Notes: generated by a model from the letters alone, not told the origin. A DNA stretch of 64,000 nucleotides from Portunus trituberculatus (GCF_017591435.1 NC_059304.1:27465902-27529901), one strand, 5' to 3'. Positions 1 through 60,800 are shown, counted from the first letter of the stretch. Numbers and translations: made by a program.

Positions 1-11
1 ATGCCCATATA

Positions 12-1326
12 CAGTAACTCCTCATTATACGGTAGTTCTTTATCCTGTAAATTCACAGTTACAGTATTTGGAAATTACTACCCTCGATTCGATATATGGT
101 AAGAAAAATTCACAGATACGGTATCCGCTCATGTCATCTGAGAGGGCCTAGAGCATGGGAGCAGGGGTGAAGACGTCATCCACGCCACACCTCCCCGCCA
201 CTCACAGTACTGACTTTAACTTGACCCCACTTGGAGCCTGTTATCTCTTCTCCTCCCCCCTTTTTTTCTAACTGCATTACATATTACTTACATGCATTAC
301 TAATTAGATGAATAAATGGAATATTGAAGGGTTTATTGTAAGCACAAATATATTCATAATAATTATGGCAAACATTTAAAGCCTACTACCACCGGCGAAC
401 CATGCAGCAACTGATAAAGGGCACAGATGGGCCTGGCAAGCCCACCATCAGGGAATGGTGGAAGTCGTATAAAATCAAGCACGCCTTAGATAACATCAAG
501 TCATCTTGGGACGAAGTGAAGACGTCTGCCATGAACTTGGTGTGGAATGAAATATGGCCAGAATGCACGCATGACTTCCCAGGCTTCGCTGAAGACGACA
601 TCGGTGCGATCAGTAATGACATAGTAAATCTGTGCCATAGGGCTGGCTTCAATGAAGTTGATGATGATGATGTTCAAGATCTTTTGGAAAGCCATGCTGA
701 ACCTCTCTCAAATTATGAACTTATAGAGCTAGACAAGGCATCACCGGAGGCAGAAAAAGAGGGAGACGAGGAAGAAGAACCTGTGCGTGGCCTGGACATC
801 AAAACTCATAGAGAATGTCTCGGTGGTATTGAAAAAGCTCTGGAAACCCTGAAGGAACGTGACCCAAATTCTGCCAGGAGTACCAAAGTGGCTAGTGACG
901 TAGAGAAAAGTGTCAAGATTTATCAAGAAATCTATGATGAAAAAACAAGAAAAACCAAACAGTCCTCCATTTACGACGACGTCTTATCCTCGTCTGCCCA
1001 CTCAGCAGAAGATGAGTAAGGGCTGAAATCCCTACTGTTCCTTAGCCTCGGGAGGGACATCATCTGATAGAATACATGGCGAGTGAAAGGTAAATAAAAA
1101 CATTTTCTGTTTATGTTTATTTCTTTTCCGCAGTACTTTACATTTTTTTTTTTTTTTTTTTTTTAATGACTATTTTCATGTATTTTTAATTTCTGTAGGG
1201 GTGACTTTTGAAGTGCTGGAACGCATTCCCTACTATTACATGTCATAAAGGTTTCGGTATACAATAATCTCAATTTACGGTAAGGTTTTCAGGAACACAT
1301 ATGTACCGTATAACGAGGAATTACTG
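12..1326 (+). mobile_element. Deleted pogo/Tigger element, family D copy 1
   Basis: The ends are inverted repeats, CAGTAACTCCTCATTATACGG on the left and its near complement at 1305-1326, flanked by TA on both sides (10-11 and 1327-1328), as expected for the TA-targeting pogo/Tigger group. The helix-turn-helix and catalytic parts of the transposase are absent. Only the C-terminal part (402-1019) remains, so the element cannot move by itself. Other copies lie at 41392-42697 and, reversed, 46926-50417. The family call rests on termini, target duplication and the protein remnant. Confidence 0.85.
402..1019 (+). pseudogene. C-terminal remnant of a Tigger-type transposase
   Basis: An open frame of 205 codons. 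Near residues 18-50 it has the pattern WWKSYKIKHALDNIKSSWDEV followed by NEIWPE, which resembles the helical segment just after the DDE domain in Tigger/jerky transposases. A long acidic stretch (DDDD, EGDEEEE) and a LEKALETLKERDP-like helix follow. No catalytic Asp motif and no DNA-binding domain are present. It lies wholly within the family D element and has a close copy at 41.8-42.4 kb that keeps an extra Pro/Ser-rich tail. It is a relic rather than a host gene. The intact frame suggests youth, but function is not implied. Confidence 0.7.
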
Positions 1327-1398
1327 TAGTTGCAATTGGCGTTGACGGACTATGCTGGTAATCGGCCTTGAATCAGTCTCATGGAGCAATCGCCAATT

Positions 1399-3123
1399 TT
1401 ACACAAAGTCATACCAGCAGTACCCCATGATCCTGCGAAGGCATCTAGTACCAAAGACATCAGTTCGCCTCTTCAGATTGGTGTTCAGTGACCATGTCTC
1501 ACAACCGTAAAGTAAGACAGGGATCACCAGCAACTTGAAGATCCGAATCTTTGTCCGTCTGCACAGGTACCAACAATGCCAAATACTCGTGTTGAGCAAG
1601 TCCATAACACCGTGAGCCAGGCCAATCTGCCGTACAACTTCCTGGCTCGACTCACCATTGTTATGCACTACACTACCAAGGTATATGAGACTTTCTGAGA
1701 TCTCAACGTCCTTGCCACATGCATGGACAGATTGTACTGTCTCATCCAGTAAGTCTCCAAACACCTGGACCGTGGTCTTCAGCCAGAAAACCTGGAGTCC
1801 CAGGGGCTTCGCCTCCTCGTGCAGTGCCTCTAGAGCCAATACCAGAACCTCCAGTGACTCAGCAAAGATTACTGCATCATTGGCAAAAAACAAGATCTGT
1901 AATCTCATTATTGCCGACAGATGCTCCACAATGACTTTGATCTACAACTCTGCCTAGTACCTAGTCCATGCAAATGTTGAAAAGTGATGGAGCAAGCACG
2001 CATCCCTGCGTCACTCCCATATTCACAGGGAAGAAGCTGGACACGCCCCCTCCATACTTCACAGCACTCTCAGTCCCGGAGTAGAGGCCAGTTAATACAC
2101 CAATAATCCTTGCAGGAATCCCATGGAGACGTAGAAAATCCCAGAGTGTCTCTCGATGCACTGAGTCAAATGCCTTCTTGAGATCTACATAGGCTACAAG
2201 CATCCCCTATCAAAGCTCATGTCAACACTCCACCAGTACATGAAGCACTAGGATCCAGTCAGTTGTTGACTTACCAGGCGTGAACCCAGACTGTTCAGGT
2301 TTCTGGTGTTTCAACAGGTGACTGCGGATATGCATCAACAGCAAATGGGCAAGCATCTTGACTGGTACACTGAGCATTGTTATGCTGCAGTAGTTGTTGT
2401 AGTCCTGACGGTCCCCTTTCCCTTTCCAGATACAGATGACCAATTTCTTTTTCCAGTCAGGGGGAATGGTACCTGAATGCCATACAGCAGTCAAGACAGC
2501 ATGCACCCCAGGGATCATGGCCTCACCCCCCCCACTCTGAGCAGCTCTGCACTGATGTTATAGATGCCAGCTGCCTTTCCACCCCTCAACTTTGCCACAG
2601 CCTCTTTGACATCATCAATGAAGGGTGCAGTTTTGTCAATGGGTGGATCAGCATCCAGCATCTGTAACCCTGCAGTTTGGAGCTGTCCACTTGGAAGATC
2701 CACTGTGAACAGCTGCTCAAAGTGCTCAGCCCAACGAGCCATCTGCCCATATGCGTCCGATATAAGGTGGCCATCTGCTGTTCGGATAGTGTTCGCCTGA
2801 GATGTAGACTTGGAGCAGAGTTTCTTCAGGGCTCGATAGGCAGGTCGGAGTTCATTAGCATTTAAATGACGCTCTACATCCTCAGCGAAATCCCTGACAT
2901 ACCTCTCTTTATCTCTCCTCAGGAGTGCTCTAGTCCTACGTAACAGAGCCCTGTACTGGTCGCAGTTCCCAGCAAGTCTGGCACTGCAACTCTCCTTAAT
3001 ATTGTCCAGCATCTCTACTGAAGCAAAGCCACTCCATGACCTTGGGTGCTCCCCAATGCATTCCTTGGCAGTCTCAAGAGTTTCACATTTGAAGGAATCC
3101 CTCAGTGGTATCGAGCACTCCAA
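1399..3123 (-). pseudogene. LINE reverse transcriptase, frameshifted
   Basis: Four overlapping frames (2515-3123, 2222-2518, 1961-2203 and 1399-1929) carry successive RT parts. They are the N-terminal connector with LRGGKAAGIYNISAELL, the fingers with SGFTPGKSTTDWI, palm motif A VAYVDLKKAFDSVHR, GVTQGCVLAPSLFN, and the catalytic box as FFANDAVIFAE. The last is normally FADD; the first Asp is Asn. Thumb and tail follow (YLGSVV, YGCETW). Frame changes and catalytic loss mark it as dead. Confidence 0.8.
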
Positions 3124-3162
3124 ACCGATTGAAGACTGTCACTGCATATTCCTGGGCACATT

Positions 3163-4248
3163 TCAAGTCTGGTCACATCTTAGAGGCTTTCTGGACTTGA
3201 CATGTAGCTTGAGTGTAGCAACAACAAGCCTGTGATCAGTCGCAAAGAACTCAACACTCCGAAAAACCCTGTAGTTCTGAAGGATCCTCCAACAAATACT
3301 AACAAGGATATGGTCAATCTCCTTCGCTACCCCTCCAGCACTGCTATACCAAGTCCAGCGGTGCAGCCCTGGTCTCTGATACCAAGAACCTGCAATTCTC
3401 AACCTCCTGGATCTCGCAAGATTCAGAAGGAAAAAACTATTGTCTTTCCTGGTACCAGAGCCATGGGGATCAACACATAACTTGTAGCCGGCTCTCTCAG
3501 TGCCAGTGACAGCATTAAAATTGCCCAAGACAGTAAGTACATCACAACAGGGACACTGGTCCAGTACAGAGTTGAGTTTGGCATAGAACGTCTCCTTCTC
3601 TTCAGTTTCACACACCTCGATAGGAACGTATACTGCAACAACAAACATGAAGCCTAGACTGTGCTTCAGCCTTAGTCCCATTATACACTCATCAACCGGA
3701 TTAACCTCTACAATGGACAGCTGCAGTCTGCTGGAGACGCCTATAATTACCCCCTTGACATGGTGACCATTGCTCATGCCGGACCAAAAGTAAGTAAAAT
3801 CCTTGCTACTGGTCTCGCCACTGCCAGATCTCCTTGTCTCAGAGAGTCCCACCATATCCACCCTCAGCCTACTGAGCTCATCCGATAGATGAGGCAATTG
3901 GTGATCCTCTGAGAGGCTCAGGACGTTCCAGGAGCCTACACGTAGAACCCTCCGAAGGTTTACCCCAAGAATGGTCTGACAGACAGCCCCATTGACACCC
4001 CCAAAGTTAGAAATAGGGCAAGGGGATCCTCCCATCCCTCTCAAGACACAGGGATCTGTCATACAGGTAGGGAAGCCCCTCTGGTGCCTTGGCACCCAAG
4101 GGGCTTGCACAGTCAGACCCTCCAGCAGAACCGGATTGGGATCATGGTAAGAGGCTCGCCCACGCCTAGAGCCTCGATCCCAACCTCTACCTCTAACTCT
4201 GGTAGTGGCTGTGGACTTTTTTTTACAGGGAGGGGTTGCAAGCCACAC
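3163..4248 (-). pseudogene. LINE endonuclease domain
   Basis: A 361-residue frame with AP-endonuclease motifs in order: VGSWNVLSL (Asn) near residue 107, GLSETRRSG (Glu), VAVYVPIE, LGNFNAVTG, KEIDHILVS and FATDHRLVV (His). In active enzymes of this family the third motif is normally GDFN. Here the Asp is Asn (GAT to AAT), so nicking activity is probably lost. The leader before residue 95 is Arg/Gly-rich and unassigned. The reverse-transcriptase frames continue downstream at 3123-1399 after a frameshift. Confidence 0.8.
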
Positions 4249-4433
4249 CCCAACCAGCTATAGTCCTGCTCCTCTAACAATGTGGATTGGGTGCGGCCCC
4301 CATGGGAAATAGCGGGAGTACAGCATTGCCATATCTTTAATCCCTCGTTGGCTACCCCCCCTCTCCCTCTTACTCCTCCCTCTTCCTCCCCCTCTCTTTC
4401 TTCCTGCCTCTCTCTTACCCCTCCCTCTTTGTG

Positions 4434-4799
<366 letters not shown>

Positions 4800-4810
<11 letters not shown>

Positions 4811-6513
4811 TGTACGATGAATTTTATTGTATTCTTTATGATTATACATACTGTATAAATATATTTTGACCGACTTTATTTCCACACCACCTGAGAGGTA
4901 AAAGTCATGGTGTGTTTTTTTTTAAGAGGTATCCCCAGTAAGCCTATTCCTCTATCTTCACAGCATCTTCGATGAGTTAGGATGAATCCTTGTCATCAGA
5001 AGGTGTGAATGTAATGATGAGAGTGTCAATGTAGCCGTCAACCACGACATCTCTCGCTGTATCTTCTGTCTGTAATTTTTCTGCATGTTTTACAGCATCT
5101 CTCCAGTTCTCCTTTGTGATCCTTGTGATGGACTCCTCAATGAGTGGCTTGATAGATGCAAGCTTGAAAGTGTTTCTTTTTGCCACATAGTCCTTAACTT
5201 GACCCCAAATCAGCTCAATGGGGTTATATTGGCAGTGGTAAAGGGGGAGTCGCACAACTTTATGGTCATTATCTGAAGCCATCTTGTCGACAACGTAATT
5301 TGTGTCGGCAGACGAGACGTGTTGGCTGACAAGGTGCAGAAGGTTGTTCTTGAGGATAACTTCTGGCACCACTACGCCTTTTTCTTCCAGCCACTGTCTT
5401 ATTGTAGCTTTGTTGTCAGCAGCTGTTGGTGTCTTGTGAACTTTTCTTGAGTGATAGGGTGCATTATCCATCACAATTATTGATGCCGGAGGAATACTGG
5501 GTACCAGCTGGTTTGTGAACCATTTTTCAAATGTCTCTGCATTCATCTTATCATGGTAATCTCCTGTGTTTTTTGCTTGGAAGACAAGGCCGGCTCCGGG
5601 AACAAATCCTTCTTTTGATCCAACGAGCAGAACGATCAAACTACCTCCCTTCCCGGTCGGCACCCTCACTCCTGTAACCTGTCCTGCATTTTCAGTTACC
5701 CAACATTTGGAGACCGTGTGGTTTTGGTTTACCCAAGTCTCATCCAAATATATGATGTGCTTGTCTGCCAAGTGTTTCCTCATTTCTCGTAGGAACTTGT
5801 CTCGTGCATATTGCACATCATTCCTTTCCAAAAGGAATTTCCGGCCATTATGTTTCACAAAGTGAAATCCAGTCCTTTTCAGTACTCTTCTCAGTGTTTC
5901 ACGGCTGCCAGGATATCCTATGCTCTCCTTCACTTCTTCAAGAATTTTCTCCAGTGTGGGGATTTCCTTCCTCTCATAGAAGCGTAATACTGTTCTGTGA
6001 AGTACACCTTCATTGAAGTTGTCAAAGAAGTCTTCTGCGTTGGGCTTTGATCGTTGTCATTTCTTGGGTGACGTAAACTTCGGTGCGTAATTCTCTGCAT
6101 TTTCCCTTCCTTCTCTGTTAATATTCTCCACTGTTCTTTCGCTGACGCAAGCTGCTGAAGCTGTGCAGCGATTTTGACTTGTGTGATGGGTTCAAGAATG
6201 CTTCCATTCTCTTTCTCCTTTTGAAAATATTCGCGGACGTTGAAGATAACTTCCTTTGCTTGGCTGTGCAGATTCTGGGAGCATGTTGGATGAGCTGCCA
6301 TATTGAGCGTATCTGGTCGCCGAGTGACCCCTGCCCACCTGACCTCTGATAATCTGACCTCCTTAACATAGCGGGCGTGTCTGGTGTTGCCGCCATAGAG
6401 ATTTGAATGTTTTTTTCTGTTGGTTATGGCAGCTTATTTTAAAGTAGATTCCTTCACAATATACCTGTGAAACTATTTACTGATTCCAAAAAGTAAAGAA
6501 AGCTTGTAGTAAG

Positions 6514-6520
<7 letters not shown>
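4800..6520 (-). mobile_element. Decayed IS630/Tc1/mariner-superfamily transposon
   Basis: Holds a broken DDE transposase on the minus strand. The exact ends are not defined. The region beyond the start codon (about 6290-6520) recurs, diverged, at 6626-6720 plus 7825-7945 and at 8200-8420. This suggests that these are extra copies of the element's 5' end, spaced by TA microsatellite. Confidence 0.65.
4977..6396 (-). pseudogene. DDE transposase with long D-E spacing
   Basis: The main frame (318 codons from the internal Met at 5933) continues upstream in the same frame to an in-frame TGA at 6057-6059, which may be a CGA codon mutated at CpG. Beyond it the N-terminal region is spread over other frames up to 6396. 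Catalytic motifs are IIYLDETW (first Asp), IVMDNAPYHS (second Asp) and YNPIELIWG (Glu), as in IS630/Tc1/mariner enzymes. I count 83 residues between the second Asp and the Glu, far above the usual 34-41. I recall a described DD82E group (Sailor) with similar spacing, and this may belong there. A Lys-rich region precedes the stop. Confidence 0.75.

Positions 6521-6598
<78 letters not shown>
6519..6598. repeat. (TA)n microsatellite
   Basis: About 80 bases of TA followed by a T/A-rich run. It separates two copies of the mariner-type terminal region. Confidence 0.95.
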
Positions 6599-6602
<4 letters not shown>

Positions 6603-6625
6603 TTTATTTTATTTTTTTTTTTTTT

Positions 6626-6720
6626 GCCTGGTCAAGGACGCCAGCTGACCTCTCATCACCTGCCTTGGGATGGGTGCGTGGCGCGCGTGACTGGTGCTGC
6701 TGCCATGAACACTTTAATGT
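6626..6720 (+). repeat. Mariner-type end repeat, copy 2 (left half)
   Basis: The phrase CTGGTCAAGGACGCCAGCTG, then CACCTG and a GTG-rich stretch, matches 8205-8280 and more loosely 6310-6400. It is interrupted by the family H element and resumes at 7825-7945 (TTATTTTAATGTAGATTCCT). Confidence 0.7.
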
Positions 6721-6721
6721 A

Positions 6722-7824
6722 CAGTAAAACCTCAGCTCACGACCATAATTCGTTCTTAAATCCTGTTCGTCACCCGATTTGTTTGTCCCCTGAATCAATT
6801 TTTCCCATAAGAATGTATTGAAATACCATTAATCCGTTCCAGACCAAAAAAAATCATAATTTTGTCCATAAAACCCATTCAAAAATAGACCTTTAATGTA
6901 TACATGACATGAACGAAATAATTATAGAAAGCCTAAATTGTTTTACCTACCTAAATGTTATGAAAATGATAATAAAATTAATAAAAAGAAAAGGTTATTT
7001 ACTTGAGAGACTGGACGTTTATGGCATGATGAAATGGAGGAGAGGAGGATGGGGAGGAAGACAGACAAGATCCGAGAAGAAAGTCATGAGAGAGGACTTT
7101 GGATGTGCGCAGTTTGCCAGAGCTACACAACAGCTGTGTAGCGTCACAAGTCAGTGCCGCTATGTGGGGCCCTGTTATAGTGAACATCGGCGTGGGAAAC
7201 ATGGAAAGATTGCCAGTCTTCGTCTCTGCCTTGGAAGACCCTTGTCTGCTGGAGATTGACTTCCTAACGTGTGTGGGAGCAAGTTTGGACTTCAAAGAAG
7301 GGAAATTAAAGGTACGTGGCCAGGAAGTTCCTTTGATCCTCGGAGGTGATGCTCAGTGTGAGAGGAGTGGGCAGTAGGGTGGTGTTCCTTGCCAGGTGAG
7401 TGAGGAAACAGGTGCGATGGATGTGCCACAATCTGCAGTACCTGGACATGGCCAGGATGATGTTGACAGCAACACTGAGAGCCACCAGAGCAGCGAGGAT
7501 AACGCTGAGGAAGCTACAGTAGAGTGCACCGGTAACATCACCATGCCCAGGAAAAACTGGAGAAAATCGTGGTGGCACAGAGATTATGTTATGTAATATT
7601 TTTCGTATGTTCCTGTTTCTATTTTCTTTTGCGCTTATGTTTTGTTTGGTTGTTGTGTGATAGTCGGATTGGCTATCACACAAACTGTTCGCCTGCCGTG
7701 AGCTGTTTAACCGTGTTCGTCCCCCGAAATATCGTTCGTTCCCTGGGTCAAGATATTGACAAATTTTTTGGTCATCTTCCGAATTGTTCATCCTTAGAGA
7801 CGTTCGTCAAGCGAGGTTTTACTG
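6722..7824 (+). mobile_element. TA-targeting element, family H copy 1
   Basis: Ends are CAGTAAAACCTC and GAGGTTTTACTG with TA duplications at 6720-6721 and 7825-7826. The inner ends also mirror each other loosely (CTCACGAC and GTCAAGCG). It splits a mariner-type end repeat, which proves insertion. It lacks a transposase and carries a retropepsin-like fragment (7099-7377). A shorter copy without most of that segment is at 37483-38278. pogo or Tc1 ancestry is inferred from the ends. Confidence 0.8.
7099..7377 (+). pseudogene. Ty3/gypsy retropepsin-like fragment carried by a DNA element
   Basis: A 92-codon frame. Residues 27-85 read VNIGVGNMERLPVFVSALED, then PCLLEIDFLTCVGASLDF and GQEVPLIL. 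This resembles the C-terminal half of Ty3/gypsy aspartic proteases, whose usual signature is ILGxDFL, then a hydrophobic sheet and a VPL segment. The catalytic D-T/S-G motif is not present, so no protease activity is expected. Family H copy 2 lacks about 310 bases here. The segment was either picked up by copy 1 or lost from copy 2. Confidence 0.55.
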
Positions 7825-7938
7825 TATTTTTTTCTTACTTATGTCACCTTATTTTAATGTAGATTCCTTCACGTTGTAATCTAAATAAACCTGTAAGACT
7901 ATTTACACACCCCAAAAAGTAAAGGAAACTTGTAATTA

Positions 7939-8199
<261 letters not shown>

Positions 8200-8200
<1 letters not shown>

Positions 8201-8420
8201 TGTCTGGTCAAGGACACCAGCTGACCTCCCATCACCTGTATGAATGGCGGGCATGATTGGTGTTGCTGCCGTGAGGATTTGAATATAGTTTTTTTTCTTA
8301 CTTATGTCAGCTTATTTTAAAGTACTTTCCTTCACGATATAATCTAATTATAACTATGGAACTATTTACCCATCCAAAACTGCAAGGAAACCTCTTTATA
8401 AGTATATTGTTTTTTTTTAG
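8200..8420 (+). repeat. Mariner-type end repeat, copy 3
   Basis: Diverged copy of 6290-6520 and 6626-7945: CTGGTCAAGGACACCAGCTG, a GTTGCTGCCGTGA segment, then TTATTTTAAAGTACTTTCCT. No coding part. Confidence 0.65.
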
Positions 8421-8599
8421 CAACACTGTAAAATATATATGCCACGTTTCTTGCCAGGCTTATGAATATATTATCAATAATAAGTTTACTGTTCTCTCAT
8501 ACGGTGTAATACTAAGGTTAAATGCATATGTATATTTGCTGACCATATTTGCTAAAGTTTTACTAATATTAGAACTCTGCTGCATCGCTGGCTATGAGA

Positions 8600-8690
8600 C
8601 ATGCGGCACCACTGTACAGTGGAAATTCCCCAACACAGCCGCACCCAATCCACATTGTTGGAGGAGCAGGACTGTAGGTGAGCCTTGGAC
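8600..8690 (+). repeat. Fragment of RTE-like LINE 5' region
   Basis: CACCCAATCCACATTGTTGG and the following GAGCAGGACT are the near reverse complement of 4255-4300, just upstream of the LINE at 1330-4430. This is probably the 5' scrap of a related copy in the other orientation. Confidence 0.55.
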
Positions 8691-9100
8691 AGGGACACTG
8701 GTATCCCTGAGGGTAAAAGACCCTGGCTGCCAAAGAAAGGACAGAAAGGGAGGCAAAGACAGCAGAAACAGAATGGGACTGAGCTATGGGACATAGAGGG
8801 CACTCACTCCTCACTTGGATAGAATCCACCCACTACCCACCCACACTAGTGCTGCATTACCGCATCAGCAACACTCATCTTTTGATAGAACCTTCAGAAA
8901 TTTTGGAGACAACCTTAGCTCTCCTGAGGTTATTACTTACATGTCCAGTAAAGTTAAGGTTGCAGTATATAGCAACTTCTGGAAACTATTGAAGTAGAAA
9001 AAAAAGTAAAAGGTTGGTAAATATTGAGTAAAGGCATGTGGCTTTGATGTTTGTGTTGTTGAGATGGCAGCCATATTCTTGAGCTTGATTTTATCACTTT
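8691..9100. other. Unassigned sequence
   Basis: No conserved protein, exon or repeat was recognised here. The frames at 8786-8997 do not resemble the ANAPC2 N-terminus. Confidence 0.5.
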
Positions 9101-9422
9101 GGGAGGTGGTTGCATAGTGGATAAGGTGGTGAGCGTGGGATGGGGCAGACATCCACGCGTAGGTTCGAATCCCACCACGTACAGCCTTGAACACTTTGCC
9201 ATTTGTTGAGTGGTTTAAAGTTACCTACATGTCACCATGATATCCAGGCTCTAGGTGGTTATACCCAAGATGAGCTTGGGTGGTGATATGGGCCCTAATT
9301 TGGGTACCACTATAAATAAAATTGCCTGTGCCACTAATAGGCAGAAGCTGAACAGCGCTTCCAATGCACTCTTGAAGTGTGCCTACAGGCGCTATAGGCC
9401 TTAACGTGAAAAAAAAAAAAAA
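9101..9422 (+). mobile_element. tRNA-derived SINE, copy 1
   Basis: Begins with GGAGGTGGTTGCATAGTGG (A-box-like) and has a perfect B box, GGTTCGAATCC, at 9162-9172. A family-specific body and an A-rich tail ending near 9422 follow. A diverged copy is at 44817-45140. It is not a functional tRNA gene, because no cloverleaf closes. Confidence 0.8.
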
Positions 9423-9970
9423 CTAGCATCCTAAACCTAACTAAAACTAACCAAACAAGAAGTGTTTATGTAAATAAGGTTCAGTTAAGTAAAGATTGGT
9501 ATGGCAAGACCAAGATAAAAACATGGGAGTCGTCATCACGAGAGTCTAAGTATTAACCTTGATAGGAGAAGCTCAGGTTGTCTTCATGTCATCCGAACCT
9601 TCATATGAAGACCTGGGTATACTAGTGAACATCTCTATGAAATTCCTTAACTATGTGACAACTACTGTTAAGAGAGCAGCAGGACTCATTAACAACCTAC
9701 TTCAAGCTACTTTGCCTGCCATCATTCTTTGATTGTCTTACCCACTACTAACAGATAAGGGGCAGGCATGTATTTATTATATTTATTTTTGGTTACTTGC
9801 TGTTTTTGTCAAATTAACTAACAGATGTTGACTACCCTGAAGACTATCAAGACTATCAGTTTTCATGGATAGTTCAGTAAAAGTCTGTTAATCAGATGAG
9901 CAGGGGACCAGGAGTGTGTGGGATTATTAGATTTGTTGCATTATTGGGATGTAACCCTGAAAACACTATA
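9423..9970. other. Mostly unassigned, with a LINE RT scrap
   Basis: At 9607-9731 (+) one frame reads EDLGILVNISMKF and TVKRAAGLINNLLQ, which resembles the thumb region of CR1/L2-type reverse transcriptases. No other domain adjoins it. The rest shows nothing recognisable. Confidence 0.45.
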
Positions 9971-10887
9971 CAGTAAAGTCCCGGGTTACGTCGGTCTCGA
10001 GTTACGTCAAACTCGTAGTTACATCAGTCCACTTTAAGGCATTTAAGATTAAAAAAATTGAAAATTTATAAATCGTAAAGCGCGGGATTTATTGTTATTG
10101 TTGGTGGTTACCCGTCACACCGCCCGCCTCACGCTTGAATACAATAACACCATGCCTCAGTTCCACCACACCTACTTCTGCATTTACTGACTCAAGTTCT
10201 TAGTATCTTGCTCAATGGCACCAAAGAGAAAACTCCTTAGTGACAGTAGTGATGCTAAGAAAAGGAAAACCATTACGCTACAAGAAAAAGAAGACGTAAT
10301 TAAAGACATGAGAAGGGAGGCAGCAGCTGTGTGTGAGGGAGTGAAGAAGAAAATGGGAAGCCCGTTACCATGACAACGGGGAGGTTGACGACCTTGAGGG
10401 TTCGCGCACCCATCACAACAATAACAATTCTGGAGCCTTCGCCTGGGCCACACGACACTCGCAGCTCACTTGCATCGTCTGTGCCTGTCTGCTGATCCCT
10501 ATTGCCCTTTCCTATTGCATTTTCTGCCCCGCTGCCCACGCTTCTACTCCCACCGCACTGCACTACGCTCCCAGCTGTCTGCCCTGGGCGTCACAACATT
10601 CAACCTGCCCACCCTCCTGGCGGCCTCAGGGCCATCCCTCTCGGCAACCTGCAGTCCTTCGTGTTCGTGGCCCTAATCAACAACAAAAACAAACTTGTGT
10701 TTCATATTCCTATATAGTTGTAAATAATATAACAATATAACCTTTAACTTACCTGAATGACCATAAACAATGATTGGTTGAAAACTCCATAATATGCTTT
10801 GAAATGTACGGAAACTCGAGTTACGTACAAAATCAAGTTACGTCATGTTTCAGGAACGTAACTCTGACGTAAACCGAGACCTTACTG
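9971..10887 (+). mobile_element. Deleted pogo/Tigger, family C copy 1
   Basis: Ends CAGTAAAGTCCCGGGTTACG and CGAGACCTTACTG are inverted repeats, with TA at 9969-9970 and 10888-10889. Inside is the start of a transposase (from ATG at 10215: MAPKRKLLSDSSDAKKRK, then LQEKEDVIK). A segment follows that in one frame (about 10470-10640) resembles a LINE RT C-terminus. Other copies: 38417-39372 (-), 47876-48848 (+) and 56337-59454 (+, interrupted). Confidence 0.85.
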
Positions 10888-11004
10888 TATATACTTAAGT
10901 AACAGACTTTTACTATACATCTAAAAAATATGGGATTACCAGCCTAGTAACAATACAGATATACACATCCCATCAAAGCTTCCATGGCCATTTCTTCGCA
11001 ACAG

Positions 11005-60061
<49,057 letters not shown>

Positions 60062-60083
60062 GTGAGGCACTAACTGTTTGGAT

Positions 60084-60225
<142 letters not shown>

Positions 60226-60800
60226 TTTACCTAGTTGTAGTTTTACAGGGCCTGGGCTTTATGCTCGTATGGCCCCGTCTCCATATCTACACTTATCCAA
60301 TCTTACATTAAAAGTATGTACACTCATTGCAGACACTACTTCTTCATTCAAACTGTTCCACATCTCAATACATCTTTGCGGGAAACTATACTTTTTAATA
60401 TCTCTTACACATTTTCCCTTCCTCAGCTTCTTACTATGCGATCTTGTGCTTTGACTGGCATATTCTCTCAGGATCAGATACTCATTGTCCACTTGGTCCA
60501 TTCCATTTATCAATTTATAAACTTGAATGAGATCCCTCTCTCCCTTCTCTGCTCCAATGTTGGAAGATCCATAGCCTTTAGTCTCTCCTCATATGTCATC
60601 CCTTCAAATTCTGGAACCATTCTTGCAGCCATTTTTTGTAGTCTCTCCAGCGTCCTTATGTGTTTCTTTTTGTGAGGGGTGCACACAACTGCATATTCCA
60701 ATCTGGGTCTTATTATAGTACGTATCAGTTTCTTCATCATTTCTTTGTCCATGTAGTGAAATGCTATTCCAATATTCCTTAGTAAATTATATGTGTGTGT
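60226..60800 (-). mobile_element. CR1-like LINE copy 2, 5'-truncated
   Basis: The 3' end is at 60226 (TATTTACCTAGTTGTAG). Frames at 60259-60513 and 60510-60752 cover only the RT thumb and tail (MDKEMMKKLIRTIIRPRLEY, FPQRCIEMWNSLNEE). The 5' end is cut at a GT run that is the 3' tail of copy 3. Confidence 0.85.

Larger units (their letters stand above)
1330..4430 (-). mobile_element. RTE-like non-LTR retrotransposon, broken
   Basis: Read on the minus strand, the order is a basic leader, an AP-type endonuclease, then a reverse transcriptase, the usual LINE order. The 3' end abuts the family D element near 1330. The 5' side ends at the (CT)n tract at 4436. The RT tail contains LLYGCETWSL and RCLRRIMGY, seen in RTE/BovB-like proteins. 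The clade assignment is tentative. Several frameshifts break the frame. Confidence 0.8.

Noticed and set aside
1658..1957. Plus-strand frames opposite the RTE-like LINE
   Set aside because: They are antisense shadows of the RT domain.
8356..8997. Possible first exon of ANAPC2
   Set aside because: The frames show no similarity to the N-terminal helices of the family, and part of the stretch is repeat DNA.
9101..9175. tRNA gene suggested by the B box
   Set aside because: Only the promoter boxes fit; no cloverleaf stems close, and an A-tailed body follows. It is a SINE.
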